64,000 nucleotides of DNA from CAZVUW01 sp964629825 (GTDB lineage Bacteria > Actinomycetota > Nitriliruptoria > Euzebyales > Egibacteraceae), in the NCBI GenBank assembly GCA_964629825.1, contig CAZVUW010000001.1, forward strand, positions 20,813 to 84,812, given 5' to 3'. A program made the position numbers and the translations under genes. Below, piece by piece: positions 16,211-24,982 of the stretch. The notes beneath the pieces were generated by a model. It was given only the letters and a program-made list of their open reading frames with translations, was not told the DNA's origin and searched no databases. How positions within the stretch are numbered: position 1 is the first letter of the stretch; every line of letters begins with the position of its first letter.

Positions 16211-17137
16211 TCAGCGGTCGGTCGGCGCCTCGATGCCCAGGAACTGGCGGGCCAGCACCTCCGGCTCGATGCCGCGCTCGGCCTCGGCGTTGAGCAGCGC
16301 CAACCTCGGCGTGTCGATCGCGGAGGTCACCGGCTGGAGCGCCGCCGCGATCCCCGGCAGCTCCTCCAGGGTGCTGGTGCGCGCCACCGGCGCGACGATG
16401 AAGGCCGGGAACACGCCCAGCTCGTCCTCGACCGGCACCAGCCCGGCGTTGCGCGCCACCCCGGATGTGGCGGTGCCCAGCCCCGCGAAGCAGCTGCCGT
16501 CGGTGACCCGTTCGATGGCCTCCTCCTCCGCCGCCGAGATCACCTCGAGCCGCGACAGGTCCATCGGGTAGGCGACCGCCAGCTCGGCCAGCCCGCCCGG
16601 GCGGCGCCGGAAGTCGTCGTCGACGCACAGGGTCCTATCCCCCGCCGAGAGCTGCCCCGCGAGCCAGTCCATTCCGTTGGGCTGCGGATCGGGCGGGAGG
16701 TCGTCGGCGCGAACGAACAGCGCGAGGGTCGCGTTGGCGGTGGTGGGCTCGAGCCACGTCAGCCCGTTCGCCAGATCCTCCTGCCGGACGCGCTGGTAGG
16801 ACTCGACCGGCTCGGCCGGCGGGTTCTGCTGGCCGAGGCCGAGCCCCCAGGCGGCGCCGGTGTAGTCCCAGTACAGGTCGATCTCGCCGGCGAGGGTCTG
16901 GCGGCGCAGCTCAACCGTGTCACCGAGGTCGGCCCTGACGTCGGTCGCGAGCCCCTCGGCCTCCAGCGCGACCACCGTCAGCGCGGCCAGGACCTGCTGC
17001 TCGACGGTCGACCCGACCCCGATCACCACCGTGGGGGGCGACTCCGCCTCGGAGCGGTCGCAGGCCGCGAGCAGGCAGCAGCACAGGAGCGCGACGGCCC
17101 AGCGCAGCGCCCAGCTCCCTCGACCGGTGCGGTCCAC
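16211..17137 (-). CDS. Glycine betaine/choline-type ABC transporter substrate-binding lipoprotein (OpuAC/ProX-like)
   Basis: The protein should bind a quaternary ammonium compound outside the membrane. With GTG 17137 it has 308 residues, a short basic N-terminus, a hydrophobic stretch and the lipobox LLAAC. The mature part has VVIGVGSTVEQQVLAALTVVALE near its start, LRRQTLAGEIDLYWDYTGAAW and RVTDGSCFAGL, typical of the OpuAC/ProX family. The YWDYTG aromatic cluster is the ligand-box region. An ATG at 17182 would add 15 residues before the signal peptide. No permease or ATPase gene is adjacent, so its partners lie elsewhere. Confidence 0.8.
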   Translation of the reverse strand: MDRTGRGSWALRWAVALLCCCLLAACDRSEAESPPTVVIGVGSTVEQQVLAALTVVALEAEGLATDVRADLGDTVELRRQTLAGEIDLYWDYTGAAWGLGLGQQNPPAEPVESYQRVRQEDLANGLTWLEPTTANATLALFVRADDLPPDPQPNGMDWLAGQLSAGDRTLCVDDDFRRRPGGLAELAVAYPMDLSRLEVISAAEEEAIERVTDGSCFAGLGTATSGVARNAGLVPVEDELGVFPAFIVAPVARTSTLEELPGIAAALQPVTSAIDTPRLALLNAEAERGIEPEVLARQFLGIEAPTDR

Positions 17138-17229
17138 GCGCCCAGTGTGCCCCGGCGTTAGGCCCGCAGGTCCCGACGGCATACCCTGGGCACCCCGGCC
17201 CTCTCGCGCGAAGGACGACGAAGCCTGCC

Positions 17230-18120
17230 ATGAACCGCAGAACGTTCCTCAAGAGCACCGGCATCGCCATGGGCGTCATCACCACCGGCGGCCTGCTCGC
17301 CGCCTGCGGGGACGGCGACGGCGGGGCCGCGGTCGACGTCCCCGACGTCGTGCGCGAGGCGGACTCGAGCGAGGGCACCTGGAACCTGATCACGGCGACC
17401 TACGAGCTGCTCACCGGCGACTCGCAGCGGCTCGCGTTCGCGCTGACCAAGACCGACAACACGCCGGTGCAGTCCGAGTCGGTGCAGCTGTACACCCGCA
17501 CCCCCGAGGGCGATGTCCTCGGCGGACCCTTCGAGGTCGAGTACCACGGCGTGGCCGAGGTCGGCCTGCCCCTGTACCGCAGCCTGATCGACGTGCCGCA
17601 GGCCGGCACGATCGAGATCGTCGCGGTCGCGGGCGAGGACTACGGCTTCGCCGCCCTGAACGCGGTCGAGCCGGAGGCGAGCACCATCCCTGTCCCCGGC
17701 GGCCCCGCCATCGTCGTGGCGACCCCGACGGCCGACGACGACCTGGGTGTGGTCGAGCTGTGCACCCGCGAGCAGGACTGCTCGATGCACGAGGTCAGCC
17801 TCAAGGAGGCGCTGGAGGGCGGACGCCCCGTGGTCCTGCTGTTCGCGACCCCGGCCTACTGCCAGACGGCGGTGTGCGGCCCGAGCGTCGACACGCTGGA
17901 GGAGATCGCGCAGTCCCGCGACTGGGGCGACATCGCCTTCATCCACGCCGAGATCTTCTCCGACGCGGGCGAGACGGTGACCAACCACGTCCGCGCCTGG
18001 AACCTGCCCAGCGAGCCGTGGCTGTTCACCATCGACAGCGAGGGCAGGATCGTGCGGCGCCTGGACGGGCCGATGATCGGCGACGAGCTGCGGGACGCGG
18101 CCGAGGAGCTGCTCGCCTAG
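17230..18120 (+). CDS. Tat-exported lipoprotein with a thioredoxin-like domain
   Basis: The 296-residue protein starts MNRRTFLKS, a twin-arginine signal, followed by the lipobox LLAAC with C26. It should therefore be folded before export and anchored outside the membrane. The mature N-terminal part (about 45-150) is beta-rich. The C-terminal part (about 185-296) looks like a thioredoxin fold, with PVVLLFATPAYCQTAVCGP carrying C211 and C216, a CxxxxC instead of CxxC. This variant is common in actinobacterial thioredoxin-like lipoproteins. The redox partner is unknown. It is divergent from the binding-protein gene and convergent with mnhG. Confidence 0.75.
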   Translation: MNRRTFLKSTGIAMGVITTGGLLAACGDGDGGAAVDVPDVVREADSSEGTWNLITATYELLTGDSQRLAFALTKTDNTPVQSESVQLYTRTPEGDVLGGPFEVEYHGVAEVGLPLYRSLIDVPQAGTIEIVAVAGEDYGFAALNAVEPEASTIPVPGGPAIVVATPTADDDLGVVELCTREQDCSMHEVSLKEALEGGRPVVLLFATPAYCQTAVCGPSVDTLEEIAQSRDWGDIAFIHAEIFSDAGETVTNHVRAWNLPSEPWLFTIDSEGRIVRRLDGPMIGDELRDAAEELLA

Positions 18121-18138
18121 CCCGAGGCGGGGGTCGCC

Positions 18139-18471
18139 TCAGCGGCTGCCCTCGAGCGTGTGCACCGCGGTGTCGGGGTGCACCGGGACGCCCACGCGCC
18201 AGGCGGCGCGGCCGACCATGTGACCGCCCACGGGGTTCGTGGCCAGCTGCAGCACCGCGACCAGACCCAGCTTGGCCGCCGCCGACACGTCGCCGAGGGC
18301 CAGCGCCGCGCCCAGCACGACCACCAGCAGCCCCAGCGTGGCGGGCTTGGTGGCGGCGTGCATGCGGCAGAACAGGTCCGGGAAGCGGTGCAGGCCGATC
18401 GCGGCGGTGAGGTTGAGAAACGCGCCGACCAGCAGCAGCGCGGCGACGACGACGTCGATGGCGGTCTCCAC
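18139..18471 (-). CDS. mnhG: Mrp Na+/H+ antiporter subunit G
   Basis: This last gene of the Mrp operon encodes a 110-residue, three-helix membrane protein. It shows the MnhG pattern: an opening helix with ALLLVGAFLNLTAAIGLHRFPDLFCRMHAATKPATLG and a second glycine/alanine-rich helix. The GTG start abuts the mnhF stop. MnhG is needed for assembly of the hetero-oligomeric antiporter. Confidence 0.92.
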   Translation of the reverse strand: METAIDVVVAALLLVGAFLNLTAAIGLHRFPDLFCRMHAATKPATLGLLVVVLGAALALGDVSAAAKLGLVAVLQLATNPVGGHMVGRAAWRVGVPVHPDTAVHTLEGSR

Positions 18472-18732
18472 CTATGCCCCCCTGCGCTCGATGAAGCGGG
18501 CGACCGTGGAGGTGCCCACGAAGCCGAGCAGCGCGGTCACGACCAGCAGGTTGAGCAGCAGCCCGCTGCCCGTCCCGGCCGCCCCCATCGCTATGGCGGT
18601 GACGATGATCCCCAGGACCACGTCGAGCGCGACGATCCGATCGGCGAAGGTGTCCGCGACCAGCACACGGGCCGCCGCCAGCACCGCCGCCAGCGCGGTG
18701 ATGCCCAGGCAGATGGCGATGACGAGGTCCAT
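18472..18732 (-). CDS. mnhF: Mrp Na+/H+ antiporter subunit F
   Basis: The 86-residue protein has three predicted membrane helices and the MnhF core VLVADTFADRIVALDVV. The mnhF stop directly precedes the mnhG start, and mnhE lies immediately upstream without a gap. Confidence 0.92.
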   Translation of the reverse strand: MDLVIAICLGITALAAVLAAARVLVADTFADRIVALDVVLGIIVTAIAMGAAGTGSGLLLNLLVVTALLGFVGTSTVARFIERRGA

Positions 18733-19308
18733 CTAGTCCCTCCTGATGGTGGCTACGTTGTGCGCCTGCGGCCGGTCGAACGCGGCCAGCGCCAGCGCGT
18801 GCAGGCGCAGCGCGTCCGCGCGCACGGCCTCCGGGTCCGGCGCGTCGAGCGCGTGGATCTTGAGGACGGCGGAGTCGTCGTCGGCGACGTCGAGGTCGAG
18901 CGACAGCGTTCCGGGGGTGAGCGTCACCGAGTTGGCCACCAGCGTCGCGACCCCGGGCGGCGCGGGCGGGAGCGCGACCTCGATCACGGCTGGGCGCAGC
19001 GCCAGGCGGGGCTTGAGCACCTTGAGGACCACGTCCAGCGTCGACTGCGCCAGCATGACGAGGAACACGCCGGCGTAGACGAGCACCCGCAGGGGACGCA
19101 CGCGGGCGGCGCCCTGGTAGGAGTGACCCGTGACCAGCCACTGCACGGCCGCGCCGATGATCAGACCGGCGATGAAGGTGCCCAGCTCGGCCGACCCCCA
19201 CAGCGCCGACCAAACGACGGCGAGCCACAGGACCGACAGCACCCGCAGCACGACCGGCGCGAGGGTCAGCCCGCCGCCACGGGACGCGGTTCCCCTTTCG
19301 GCGCTCAT
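18733..19308 (-). CDS. mnhE: Mrp Na+/H+ antiporter subunit E
   Basis: The 191-residue protein has N-terminal membrane helices with VLWLAVVWSALWG, then RPLRVLVYAGVFLVMLAQSTLDVVLKVL, and a cytoplasmic part with ANSVTLTPGTLSLDLD, the MnhE signature. It overlaps the mnhD end by four bases. Confidence 0.92.
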   Translation of the reverse strand: MSAERGTASRGGGLTLAPVVLRVLSVLWLAVVWSALWGSAELGTFIAGLIIGAAVQWLVTGHSYQGAARVRPLRVLVYAGVFLVMLAQSTLDVVLKVLKPRLALRPAVIEVALPPAPPGVATLVANSVTLTPGTLSLDLDVADDDSAVLKIHALDAPDPEAVRADALRLHALALAAFDRPQAHNVATIRRD

Positions 19309-20807
19309 GAGCCCAGCACCGCCCCGATGTAGCCGGAGGTGTCGAGCAGGTCGGCCGCGGCGGCTGCGCTGAAGTCATAGAGCGGTCCGGCGAACACGGC
19401 GATGCCGATGCTGACGGTCACCAGGACGCCGGTGGCGAGCAGCATCGGGGCCGGCACCCGTCCGCTGGCGTTGCGGGCTGCGGCGGCCGCCTCGGCGGCG
19501 GGCTCGAGCTTGCCCCAGAACGCCCCCGCCCAGATCTTGCTCATGGAGAAGAGCGTCAGCAGGCTCACCAGCAGGCCGACGCCGATCACGACCCAGCGGC
19601 CCTGATCCAGGCCCGCCTCGGTCAGGGCCAGCTTGGCGACGAAGCCGGAGAACGGCGGGATGCCGGCGAGGCTGAGCGCCGGCACGGCGAACAGCGCCGC
19701 CAGCACCGGGGCGCGGGTCGCGGTGCCCGCCAGCTCCGACAGCCGTCCGGTGCCGTGCGCGTGCTCGACCGCTCCACCGACGCAGAACAGCGCCGTCTTC
19801 ACCACGATGTGGTGGAGGATGTACAGGATCCCGCCGGCCAGCCCGGCGACGCTGTACAGGCCGAGGCCCAGGATCATGTAGCCGATCTGGCTGATGATGT
19901 GGAACGACAGGATCCGGCGGATCTCGTTCTGCGCGACCGCCCCGAGGACGCCGACGAGCATGGTGGCGCCGGCGACGAACAGCAGCAGCAGCGACGGGCC
20001 CTCGGACGGGAACATCAGGGTCTGGGTGCGGATGATCGCGTAGACCCCGACCTTGGTCAGCAGGGCGGCGAAGATTGCCGTCACCGGCGGCGGGGCGCTG
20101 GGGTAGCTGTCCGGCAACCAGAAGAACAGCGGGAACAGGCCCGCCTTGATGGCGAAGACGATCAGCAGCAGCAGGCCCATCGCGCTGCGGATGTGCTCGG
20201 GGACCTCCTGCAGACGGACGGCCAGGTCCGCCATGTTGACCGTCCCCGTCGAGGCGTACAGCAGCCCGACGGAGACGACGAACAGGGTCGAGGCGAGCAG
20301 GTTGATGACCACGTAGGTCATGCCCGTCCGCAGCTGCGCCCGCGAGGCCCCGAGCGTCAGCAGCACGTAGCTGCCGATCAGCATGAACTCGAAGGCCACG
20401 AACATGTTGAACAGGTCGCCGGCCAGGAATGACTGTGCGACGCCCGCCGCCATCACCAGGTAGACGGGGTGGAAGTACAGCGACTCCGTCTCGGCCGGCA
20501 TCTGCCCGATCGCGTAGATGAGCACGACGGCGACCATCAGCGCCGCGATCACGACCATCGCCACCGTGAAGCGGTCCGCGGCCAGGGTGATGCCGAACGG
20601 CGCCGGCCAGCTGCCCACCTGGACGGCGAGCGTGCCGTCGGCGTCGATCACGGCCTGGCCGAGCGCGACGGCGACGATCAGGGTCGCCAGGCAGGTCAGC
20701 CCCGACACCCAGCGCTGGGCGGTGCGGCTGCGGCTGAACAGCAGTGCCAGCGCCGCCCCGGATAGGGGCAGCAGGACCGGCAGGGGCACCAGGAAGGAGC
20801 TGCTCAA
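19305..20807 (-). CDS. mnhD: Mrp Na+/H+ antiporter subunit D
   Basis: MnhD is one of two large subunits related to the proton-pumping chains NuoM/N of complex I. The 500-residue protein has about 14 membrane helices. Conserved features include the glutamate of FMLIGSYVLLTLGAS, the lysine of FAIKAGLFPLFFWLPDSYPSAPPPVTAIFAALLTKVGVYAI, and the histidine-bearing ILHHIVVKTALF. It overlaps both neighbours by four bases. Confidence 0.93.
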   Translation of the reverse strand: MSSSFLVPLPVLLPLSGAALALLFSRSRTAQRWVSGLTCLATLIVAVALGQAVIDADGTLAVQVGSWPAPFGITLAADRFTVAMVVIAALMVAVVLIYAIGQMPAETESLYFHPVYLVMAAGVAQSFLAGDLFNMFVAFEFMLIGSYVLLTLGASRAQLRTGMTYVVINLLASTLFVVSVGLLYASTGTVNMADLAVRLQEVPEHIRSAMGLLLLIVFAIKAGLFPLFFWLPDSYPSAPPPVTAIFAALLTKVGVYAIIRTQTLMFPSEGPSLLLLFVAGATMLVGVLGAVAQNEIRRILSFHIISQIGYMILGLGLYSVAGLAGGILYILHHIVVKTALFCVGGAVEHAHGTGRLSELAGTATRAPVLAALFAVPALSLAGIPPFSGFVAKLALTEAGLDQGRWVVIGVGLLVSLLTLFSMSKIWAGAFWGKLEPAAEAAAAARNASGRVPAPMLLATGVLVTVSIGIAVFAGPLYDFSAAAAADLLDTSGYIGAVLGS

Positions 20808-21178
20808 CGGTCGTCCTCCTCGCCCTGCCGGGCGGCGCGTGCGGCCGCTCGGCGGTCGGCGACCGCATGCTCGACGTCGTCGCCTTCACCGTCGCGCCAG
20901 GAGCGCCAGGCCATGGCCAGCAGGAAGGCCGTGGTGCCGAACGCGATCACGATCGCGGTGAGGGTGAGCGCCTGCGGCAGCGGGTCGGCGAACGGGCCGT
21001 CGCCGTAGCCGAGGATCGGTGCGTCGCCGGCGGCGCCGCCGGTCATCAGCAGCAGCAGGTTGGTGCCGTGCCCGATGAGCCCGAGCCCGATGGCGATGCG
21101 TGTCAGGCTGCGCTGCAGCAGGAGCCAGGTCCCGACGGCGAACAGCGCCCCGACCGCGATCGCGAGGATGCCGGTCAT
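20804..21178 (-). CDS. mnhC: Mrp Na+/H+ antiporter subunit C
   Basis: This 124-residue, three-helix protein is related to NuoK. It has the LIGHGTNLLLLM segment and a third helix with PLPQALTLTAIVIAFGTTAF, both standard for MnhC. The ATG at 21178 overlaps the mnhB stop; the longer upstream frame is a shadow. A charged tail of about 25 residues follows the last helix. Confidence 0.93.
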   Translation of the reverse strand: MTGILAIAVGALFAVGTWLLLQRSLTRIAIGLGLIGHGTNLLLLMTGGAAGDAPILGYGDGPFADPLPQALTLTAIVIAFGTTAFLLAMAWRSWRDGEGDDVEHAVADRRAAARAARQGEEDDR

Positions 21179-21630
21179 CGCTCCCCCCCTCTGGCCGGGA
21201 CCGGGTCGCGGGGCTCCTCGGCGCCGAGGGTGGTCAGGATCATCCCGGTCAGCCCGATCACCACCAGGTAGACGCCGGTGTCGAAGATGAGGTAGGTGGC
21301 CAGGGTGATCGGGCCGAACACGGGCATGGTCCAGCGGATCAGGGTCGACTCGAGCATCTCGCTGCCGAGCACCCAGCCGAGCACCGCGCTCGTGTAGGCG
21401 GCCAGCAGGCCGAGCGCGAGCAGCAGCTCCGGGCGCACGCGCAGGATCTTCCTGACCAGGGCGGCGCCGCCGTTGGCCCACAGCACCACCAGCCCCGCCG
21501 CGGCGACCAGCCCGCCGATGAAGCCGCCGCCGGGGTAGGCGTGGCCGGAGCTCAGCAGGAACACCGAGAACACGAACACGGTCGGCAGGACGGAGCGGCT
21601 GACGGTGCTCAGGATGGTCGAGGGGTTCAC
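21175..21630 (-). CDS. mnhB: Mrp Na+/H+ antiporter subunit B
   Basis: The 151-residue protein has four membrane helices and the MnhB signature GHAYPGGGFIGGLVAA, with TYLIFDTGVYLVVIG near the end. It overlaps mnhA and mnhC by four bases each. Confidence 0.93.
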   Translation of the reverse strand: MNPSTILSTVSRSVLPTVFVFSVFLLSSGHAYPGGGFIGGLVAAAGLVVLWANGGAALVRKILRVRPELLLALGLLAAYTSAVLGWVLGSEMLESTLIRWTMPVFGPITLATYLIFDTGVYLVVIGLTGMILTTLGAEEPRDPVPARGGER

Positions 21631-24008
21631 TGCGCCCCTCCCGCCGTCTCGGCGCCCACGGGGTCGGCGGCGCTCTCGTCCCCGGCGTGCGCGTTACGGC
21701 GCCGCGCTAGCAGCAGGGCCGCGAACCCGAGGGCGGCCACGGCCAGGACGGTGATCTCGCCGAGGGTGTCGAAGCCGCGGAAGTCGACCAGGACGATGTT
21801 CACGATGTTGTGCCCGCCGGCCTCCTCGGTGTGCGCGATGAAGTCCTCCGAGACTGAGGGTGCGGCGATCCGGGCGCGACCGGCGATCAGCGCGAAGCCG
21901 GCGACGAAAACACCGACCGAGCCCGCGACCAGGCCGCGCACCGCCTGGGTCACGTGCCAGTGGTGGGCGGCGAAGCGCGGTGGCAGGTGACGCAGGGCCA
22001 GCGCGAACACGACCAGGCCCAGGGTCTCGACCAGCAGCTGGGTGAGCGCCAGGTCCGGTGCTCCGTGCAGCGCGAACAGGGTGACGACGGCATAGCCGAC
22101 GCCGCCCATGGCGAGCACCGCGGCGAAGCGTCGGCGCGCGACCGCGGCGGCGACGGCGGCGGCGATGGCGACGCCGACCGCGACGACCTGGAGGGGCGAG
22201 TCCGCGAGCCGGGCCGGCAGCCACGGCGATCGGTCACCCACCAGCGCCGCCGTCGGCACGACCACCGCGACGGTGAGGATGACGGCGAGGTAGATGGGCA
22301 GCGAGCCGTTCTGCACGATCGCCGTGCTCCAGCGGGCGCTGCGGTTGAGCAGCCGCACCGCGCCGTCGTATGCGCCGGCCGCCGACGGCACGGCGGGCAG
22401 CCGCTCCTGCAGCGACTCGACCCGACCACGCCAGAGGACGACCAGGCCACCGAGCGCGAGGATGAGCAGGCTCAGGTACAGCGGCGTGCCGAGCCCGTGC
22501 CACAGGGCCAGCCCGTGCGGCTCGGCATTGGCGTCGAGAGCGACGGTCGCCGAGTCGACGAGGGGTCCGGCCAGCCCGGGCAGGAGGCCGAGCAGCACCG
22601 TGAGCACGGCCAGGAGCGCAGCAGGCGCGACGAACGCGCCGCCCGGGCGGTGGTGCAGGTGCGGCGGCTCTTGACCAGCCGCACGCTGCGCCGAAGAGAG
22701 CTTCTTGCTGCCGAACGCGCCCAGCACGAAGCGGCCGCTGTAGGCGAACGTGAGGATCGATCCGATCACCACTGCGGCCAGCCACAGGGGCGCGTACGAG
22801 CCGAGCGCGGAGGTGTCCAGAAGCGCGGTGAGCGCCGCCTCCTTCGACACGAAGCCGAACAGCAGCGGCACGCCAGCCATGGACGCCGCCGCGATCGTGG
22901 CGATCGCCGCCAGCCAGGGCAGCTCGCGCCCGACGCCGCTCAGCCGGCGCAGATCGCGGGTGCCGTAGGAGTGGTCGAGGATCCCGACCACCATGAACAG
23001 CGTCGCCTTGAACAGCCCGTGCGCGAGCAGCAGCGCGGCACCGGCGTGCAGCGCGGCCTCCGTGCCCGCGCCCATCAGCACCATCATGAAGCCGAGCTGG
23101 CTCACGGTTCCGTAGGCCAGGAGCAGCTTCAGGTCGTGCTGGCGGAGCGCCCGCCAGCCCCCGAGCAGCATCGTGGCCGCGCCGAGGGTCACCGTCACCG
23201 TCCGCCACCCGGGCGTTGCCAGCACCAGGATCGGCGACAGCCGGGCGGCCAGGTACACCCCGGCCTTCACCATCGTCGCGGAGTGCAGGTAGGCGCTGAC
23301 CGGGGTCGGGGCGGTCATGGCGCCCGGCAGCCAGAAGTGGAACGGGACCTGGGCGGACTTGGTCGCCATGCCCATCAGCAGGCACAGCCCGGCGGCGACC
23401 ACGAGCGGCCCGGAGCCCGGCGGGGACGCGGCCATCTCCCCGATGGAGAAGGTGCCGGCTGACTGCCCAAGCAGGATGATCCCGGCGAGCATCACCAGCC
23501 CCCCCAGGCTGGTCACGAGCAGCGCCTGGAGGGCCGCGCCGCGCGCCTCGGCGGAGGTGTGGTTCAACCCGATCAGCAGGTAGCTGGTGATCGAGGTCAG
23601 CTCCCAGAACACGTACAGCGCGATCAGGTGGTCGACCGTCACGACGCCGAGCATCGAGCCGGAGAAGGCGCACAGCAGGCCGGCGTAGCGGCCGAGGTCG
23701 GAGCGGTCGGCGTCGAAGTAGCGGGCGGCGTAGGAGAAGATCAAGACGCCGATCCCCGACACCAGCAGGATCATGACCAGGCTGAAGGCGTCCAGGCGCA
23801 GCCCCAGCTCCAGGTCGATGGCAGGGACCCAGCGGATCGTCTCCTCGACCGCCTCGCCGTCGAGCACCCGCGGGGCCTGCGAAAGGGCGTAGACCAGCGT
23901 CGCGGCGGACGGCAGGGCAGCCAGTCCGAAGACGGCACGCCCGAGCCGGCCGGCGGCAGCGGCCAGCACCGCGACGGCGGCGTGGAGCGCGATCAGGGCG
24001 GCGAGCAA
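21627..24008 (-). CDS. mnhA: Mrp Na+/H+ antiporter subunit A (long form)
   Basis: The first Mrp gene encodes a 793-residue protein related to NuoL. The antiporter core has FWELTSITSYLLIG, ATKSAQVPFHFWLPGAM, HSATMVKAGVYL and LLAHGLFKATLFM. The last 180 or so residues hold the extra C-terminal MnhA region that includes the hydrogenase-4-like helices (GAPDLALTQLLVETLGLVVFAL) and DFRGFDTLGEITVL. The start is TTG 24008, with AAGGA about eight bases upstream. Expulsion of Na+ in exchange for H+ by the complex supports pH and salt tolerance. Confidence 0.93.
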   Translation of the reverse strand: MLAALIALHAAVAVLAAAAGRLGRAVFGLAALPSAATLVYALSQAPRVLDGEAVEETIRWVPAIDLELGLRLDAFSLVMILLVSGIGVLIFSYAARYFDADRSDLGRYAGLLCAFSGSMLGVVTVDHLIALYVFWELTSITSYLLIGLNHTSAEARGAALQALLVTSLGGLVMLAGIILLGQSAGTFSIGEMAASPPGSGPLVVAAGLCLLMGMATKSAQVPFHFWLPGAMTAPTPVSAYLHSATMVKAGVYLAARLSPILVLATPGWRTVTVTLGAATMLLGGWRALRQHDLKLLLAYGTVSQLGFMMVLMGAGTEAALHAGAALLLAHGLFKATLFMVVGILDHSYGTRDLRRLSGVGRELPWLAAIATIAAASMAGVPLLFGFVSKEAALTALLDTSALGSYAPLWLAAVVIGSILTFAYSGRFVLGAFGSKKLSSAQRAAGQEPPHLHHRPGGAFVAPAALLAVLTVLLGLLPGLAGPLVDSATVALDANAEPHGLALWHGLGTPLYLSLLILALGGLVVLWRGRVESLQERLPAVPSAAGAYDGAVRLLNRSARWSTAIVQNGSLPIYLAVILTVAVVVPTAALVGDRSPWLPARLADSPLQVVAVGVAIAAAVAAAVARRRFAAVLAMGGVGYAVVTLFALHGAPDLALTQLLVETLGLVVFALALRHLPPRFAAHHWHVTQAVRGLVAGSVGVFVAGFALIAGRARIAAPSVSEDFIAHTEEAGGHNIVNIVLVDFRGFDTLGEITVLAVAALGFAALLLARRRNAHAGDESAADPVGAETAGGAQ

Positions 24009-24093
24009 GAGCTGGTTCCTTCACAGGGCGCCGCAAGGGGCGCCGGTCGGGGGCGTCTTGGCTTGGTCGGCAGGATGAGCGGTGGACTGAAGC

Positions 24094-24139
24094 GTCTCCG
24101 GTCTGCACCCAGCCGGTGGGCGGCCGGCGCGCGGGAGAC
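24094..24139 (-). terminator. Possible weak hairpin after thiE
   Basis: Arms at 24094-24099 and 24134-24139 pair over six bases, and an inner five-base stem pairs 24112-24116 with 24124-24128. It touches the thiE stop codon and precedes mnhA, so it could reduce read-through. No U-tract follows. Confidence 0.3.
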
Positions 24140-24804
24140 TACCGCGTCGCGGCCTCGCGCAGCCGCAGCGCCAGCGCGGCGGCGACGGCCGCGGGGTCTT
24201 CCGCGCGGGTCAGCGCCCGGACGACCACGAGCCGTCGCGCTCCTGCCTCGAGGGCCTCATCGGCGGTGTCGGGGCCCATCGCCCCGGTGACGAACCAGGG
24301 CCGCTCCCCCGCCACCGCGGCGGCGTGCCGCACCGGTCCCAGACCGATGGGCGGCCGCCCCTGCTTGGTCGGCGTGGCGTGCACCGGGCCGACCGCGAAG
24401 TAGTCGCAGTCCTCACCGAGCGCCGCGTCGATCTCCCCCACCGAGTGCGTGGAGCGGCCGACCAGTCGCTGCCGGCCCACGACCGCTCGCGCCGCATGCG
24501 GTGGCGGGTCCTCCTGACCGACGTGGACGCCGTCGGCGTCGACCTCGACCGCCAGCTCGGGGTCGTCGTTGACGATGAACAGGGCGCCGTGGCGCTCCGC
24601 GGCCGCGCGGAAGGCTGCGGCGGCCGTCAGCAGCTCGGCGCGCTCCGCGGTGGAGTCGCGCAGCTGGACGATGTCCACGCCCGCGCCCAGGACGGTGTCC
24701 AGGAATTCCTCCAGGTCGCCCTCGGACGCGCGGCGGTCGGTGCACAGGTACAGGCGGGCCGCACGCAGTCGCGCCCGTCGCCAGGTGCCGTCTCTGGTCT
24801 CCAT
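24139..24804 (-). CDS. thiE: Thiamine-phosphate synthase ThiE
   Basis: ThiE joins HMP-PP and the thiazole phosphate to make thiamine phosphate. The 221-residue TIM-barrel protein has LYLCTDRR at the first strand, VDIVQLRDS, FIVNDDPELAVEVDADGVHVGQED, GRSTHSVGEI, and YFAVGPVHATPTKQGRP for phosphate binding. It starts ATG nine bases after a TAGGGT hexamer and shows no ribosome binding site, which suggests leaderless translation. It is divergent from the riboswitch-controlled thiOSG operon, so it is not under that riboswitch. Confidence 0.93.
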   Translation of the reverse strand: METRDGTWRRARLRAARLYLCTDRRASEGDLEEFLDTVLGAGVDIVQLRDSTAERAELLTAAAAFRAAAERHGALFIVNDDPELAVEVDADGVHVGQEDPPPHAARAVVGRQRLVGRSTHSVGEIDAALGEDCDYFAVGPVHATPTKQGRPPIGLGPVRHAAAVAGERPWFVTGAMGPDTADEALEAGARRLVVVRALTRAEDPAAVAAALALRLREAATR

Positions 24805-24813
24805 CGCCGCCGG

Positions 24814-24819
24814 ACCCTA
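24814..24819 (-). promoter_or_regulatory. -10 hexamer for thiE (leaderless type)
   Basis: TAGGGT on the minus strand ends nine bases before the thiE ATG, placing the transcript start at or beside the start codon. Confidence 0.45.
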
Positions 24820-24848
24820 CCGCGTCCGCGCTGCCGGGCCGGCAGCCC

Positions 24849-24854
24849 TATCCT
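24849..24854 (+). promoter_or_regulatory. -10 hexamer for the TPP riboswitch transcript
   Basis: TATCCT lies about seven bases before the first riboswitch bases, the right distance for a -10 element of the thiO-thiS-thiG operon. No -35 element is obvious. Confidence 0.4.
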
Positions 24855-24862
24855 GGGCGTTG

Positions 24863-24953
24863 GCACGGGAGCCCGGACAAGCGGGCTGAGAGGGCGGCCG
24901 CAGACCGCCGACCGTCAGGACCTGATCCGGATCATGCCGGCGAAGGGAGCGGC
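24863..24953 (+). ncRNA. TPP (thi-box) riboswitch
   Basis: The conserved halves are present: CACGGGAGCCCGGACAAGCG followed by GGCTGAGAGGGCGG for the pyrimidine-sensing helix, then ACCTGATCCGGATCATGCCG and GCGAAGGGAG for the pyrophosphate-sensing helix. It ends about 30 bases before the thiO start. It most likely controls translation by hiding the AGGAG at 24972-24976, as I see no terminator hairpin with a U-run. It should repress thiOSG when TPP is abundant. Confidence 0.95.
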
Positions 24954-24982
24954 TGCGGCGCTCCATCAGGCAGGAGTGGAGG

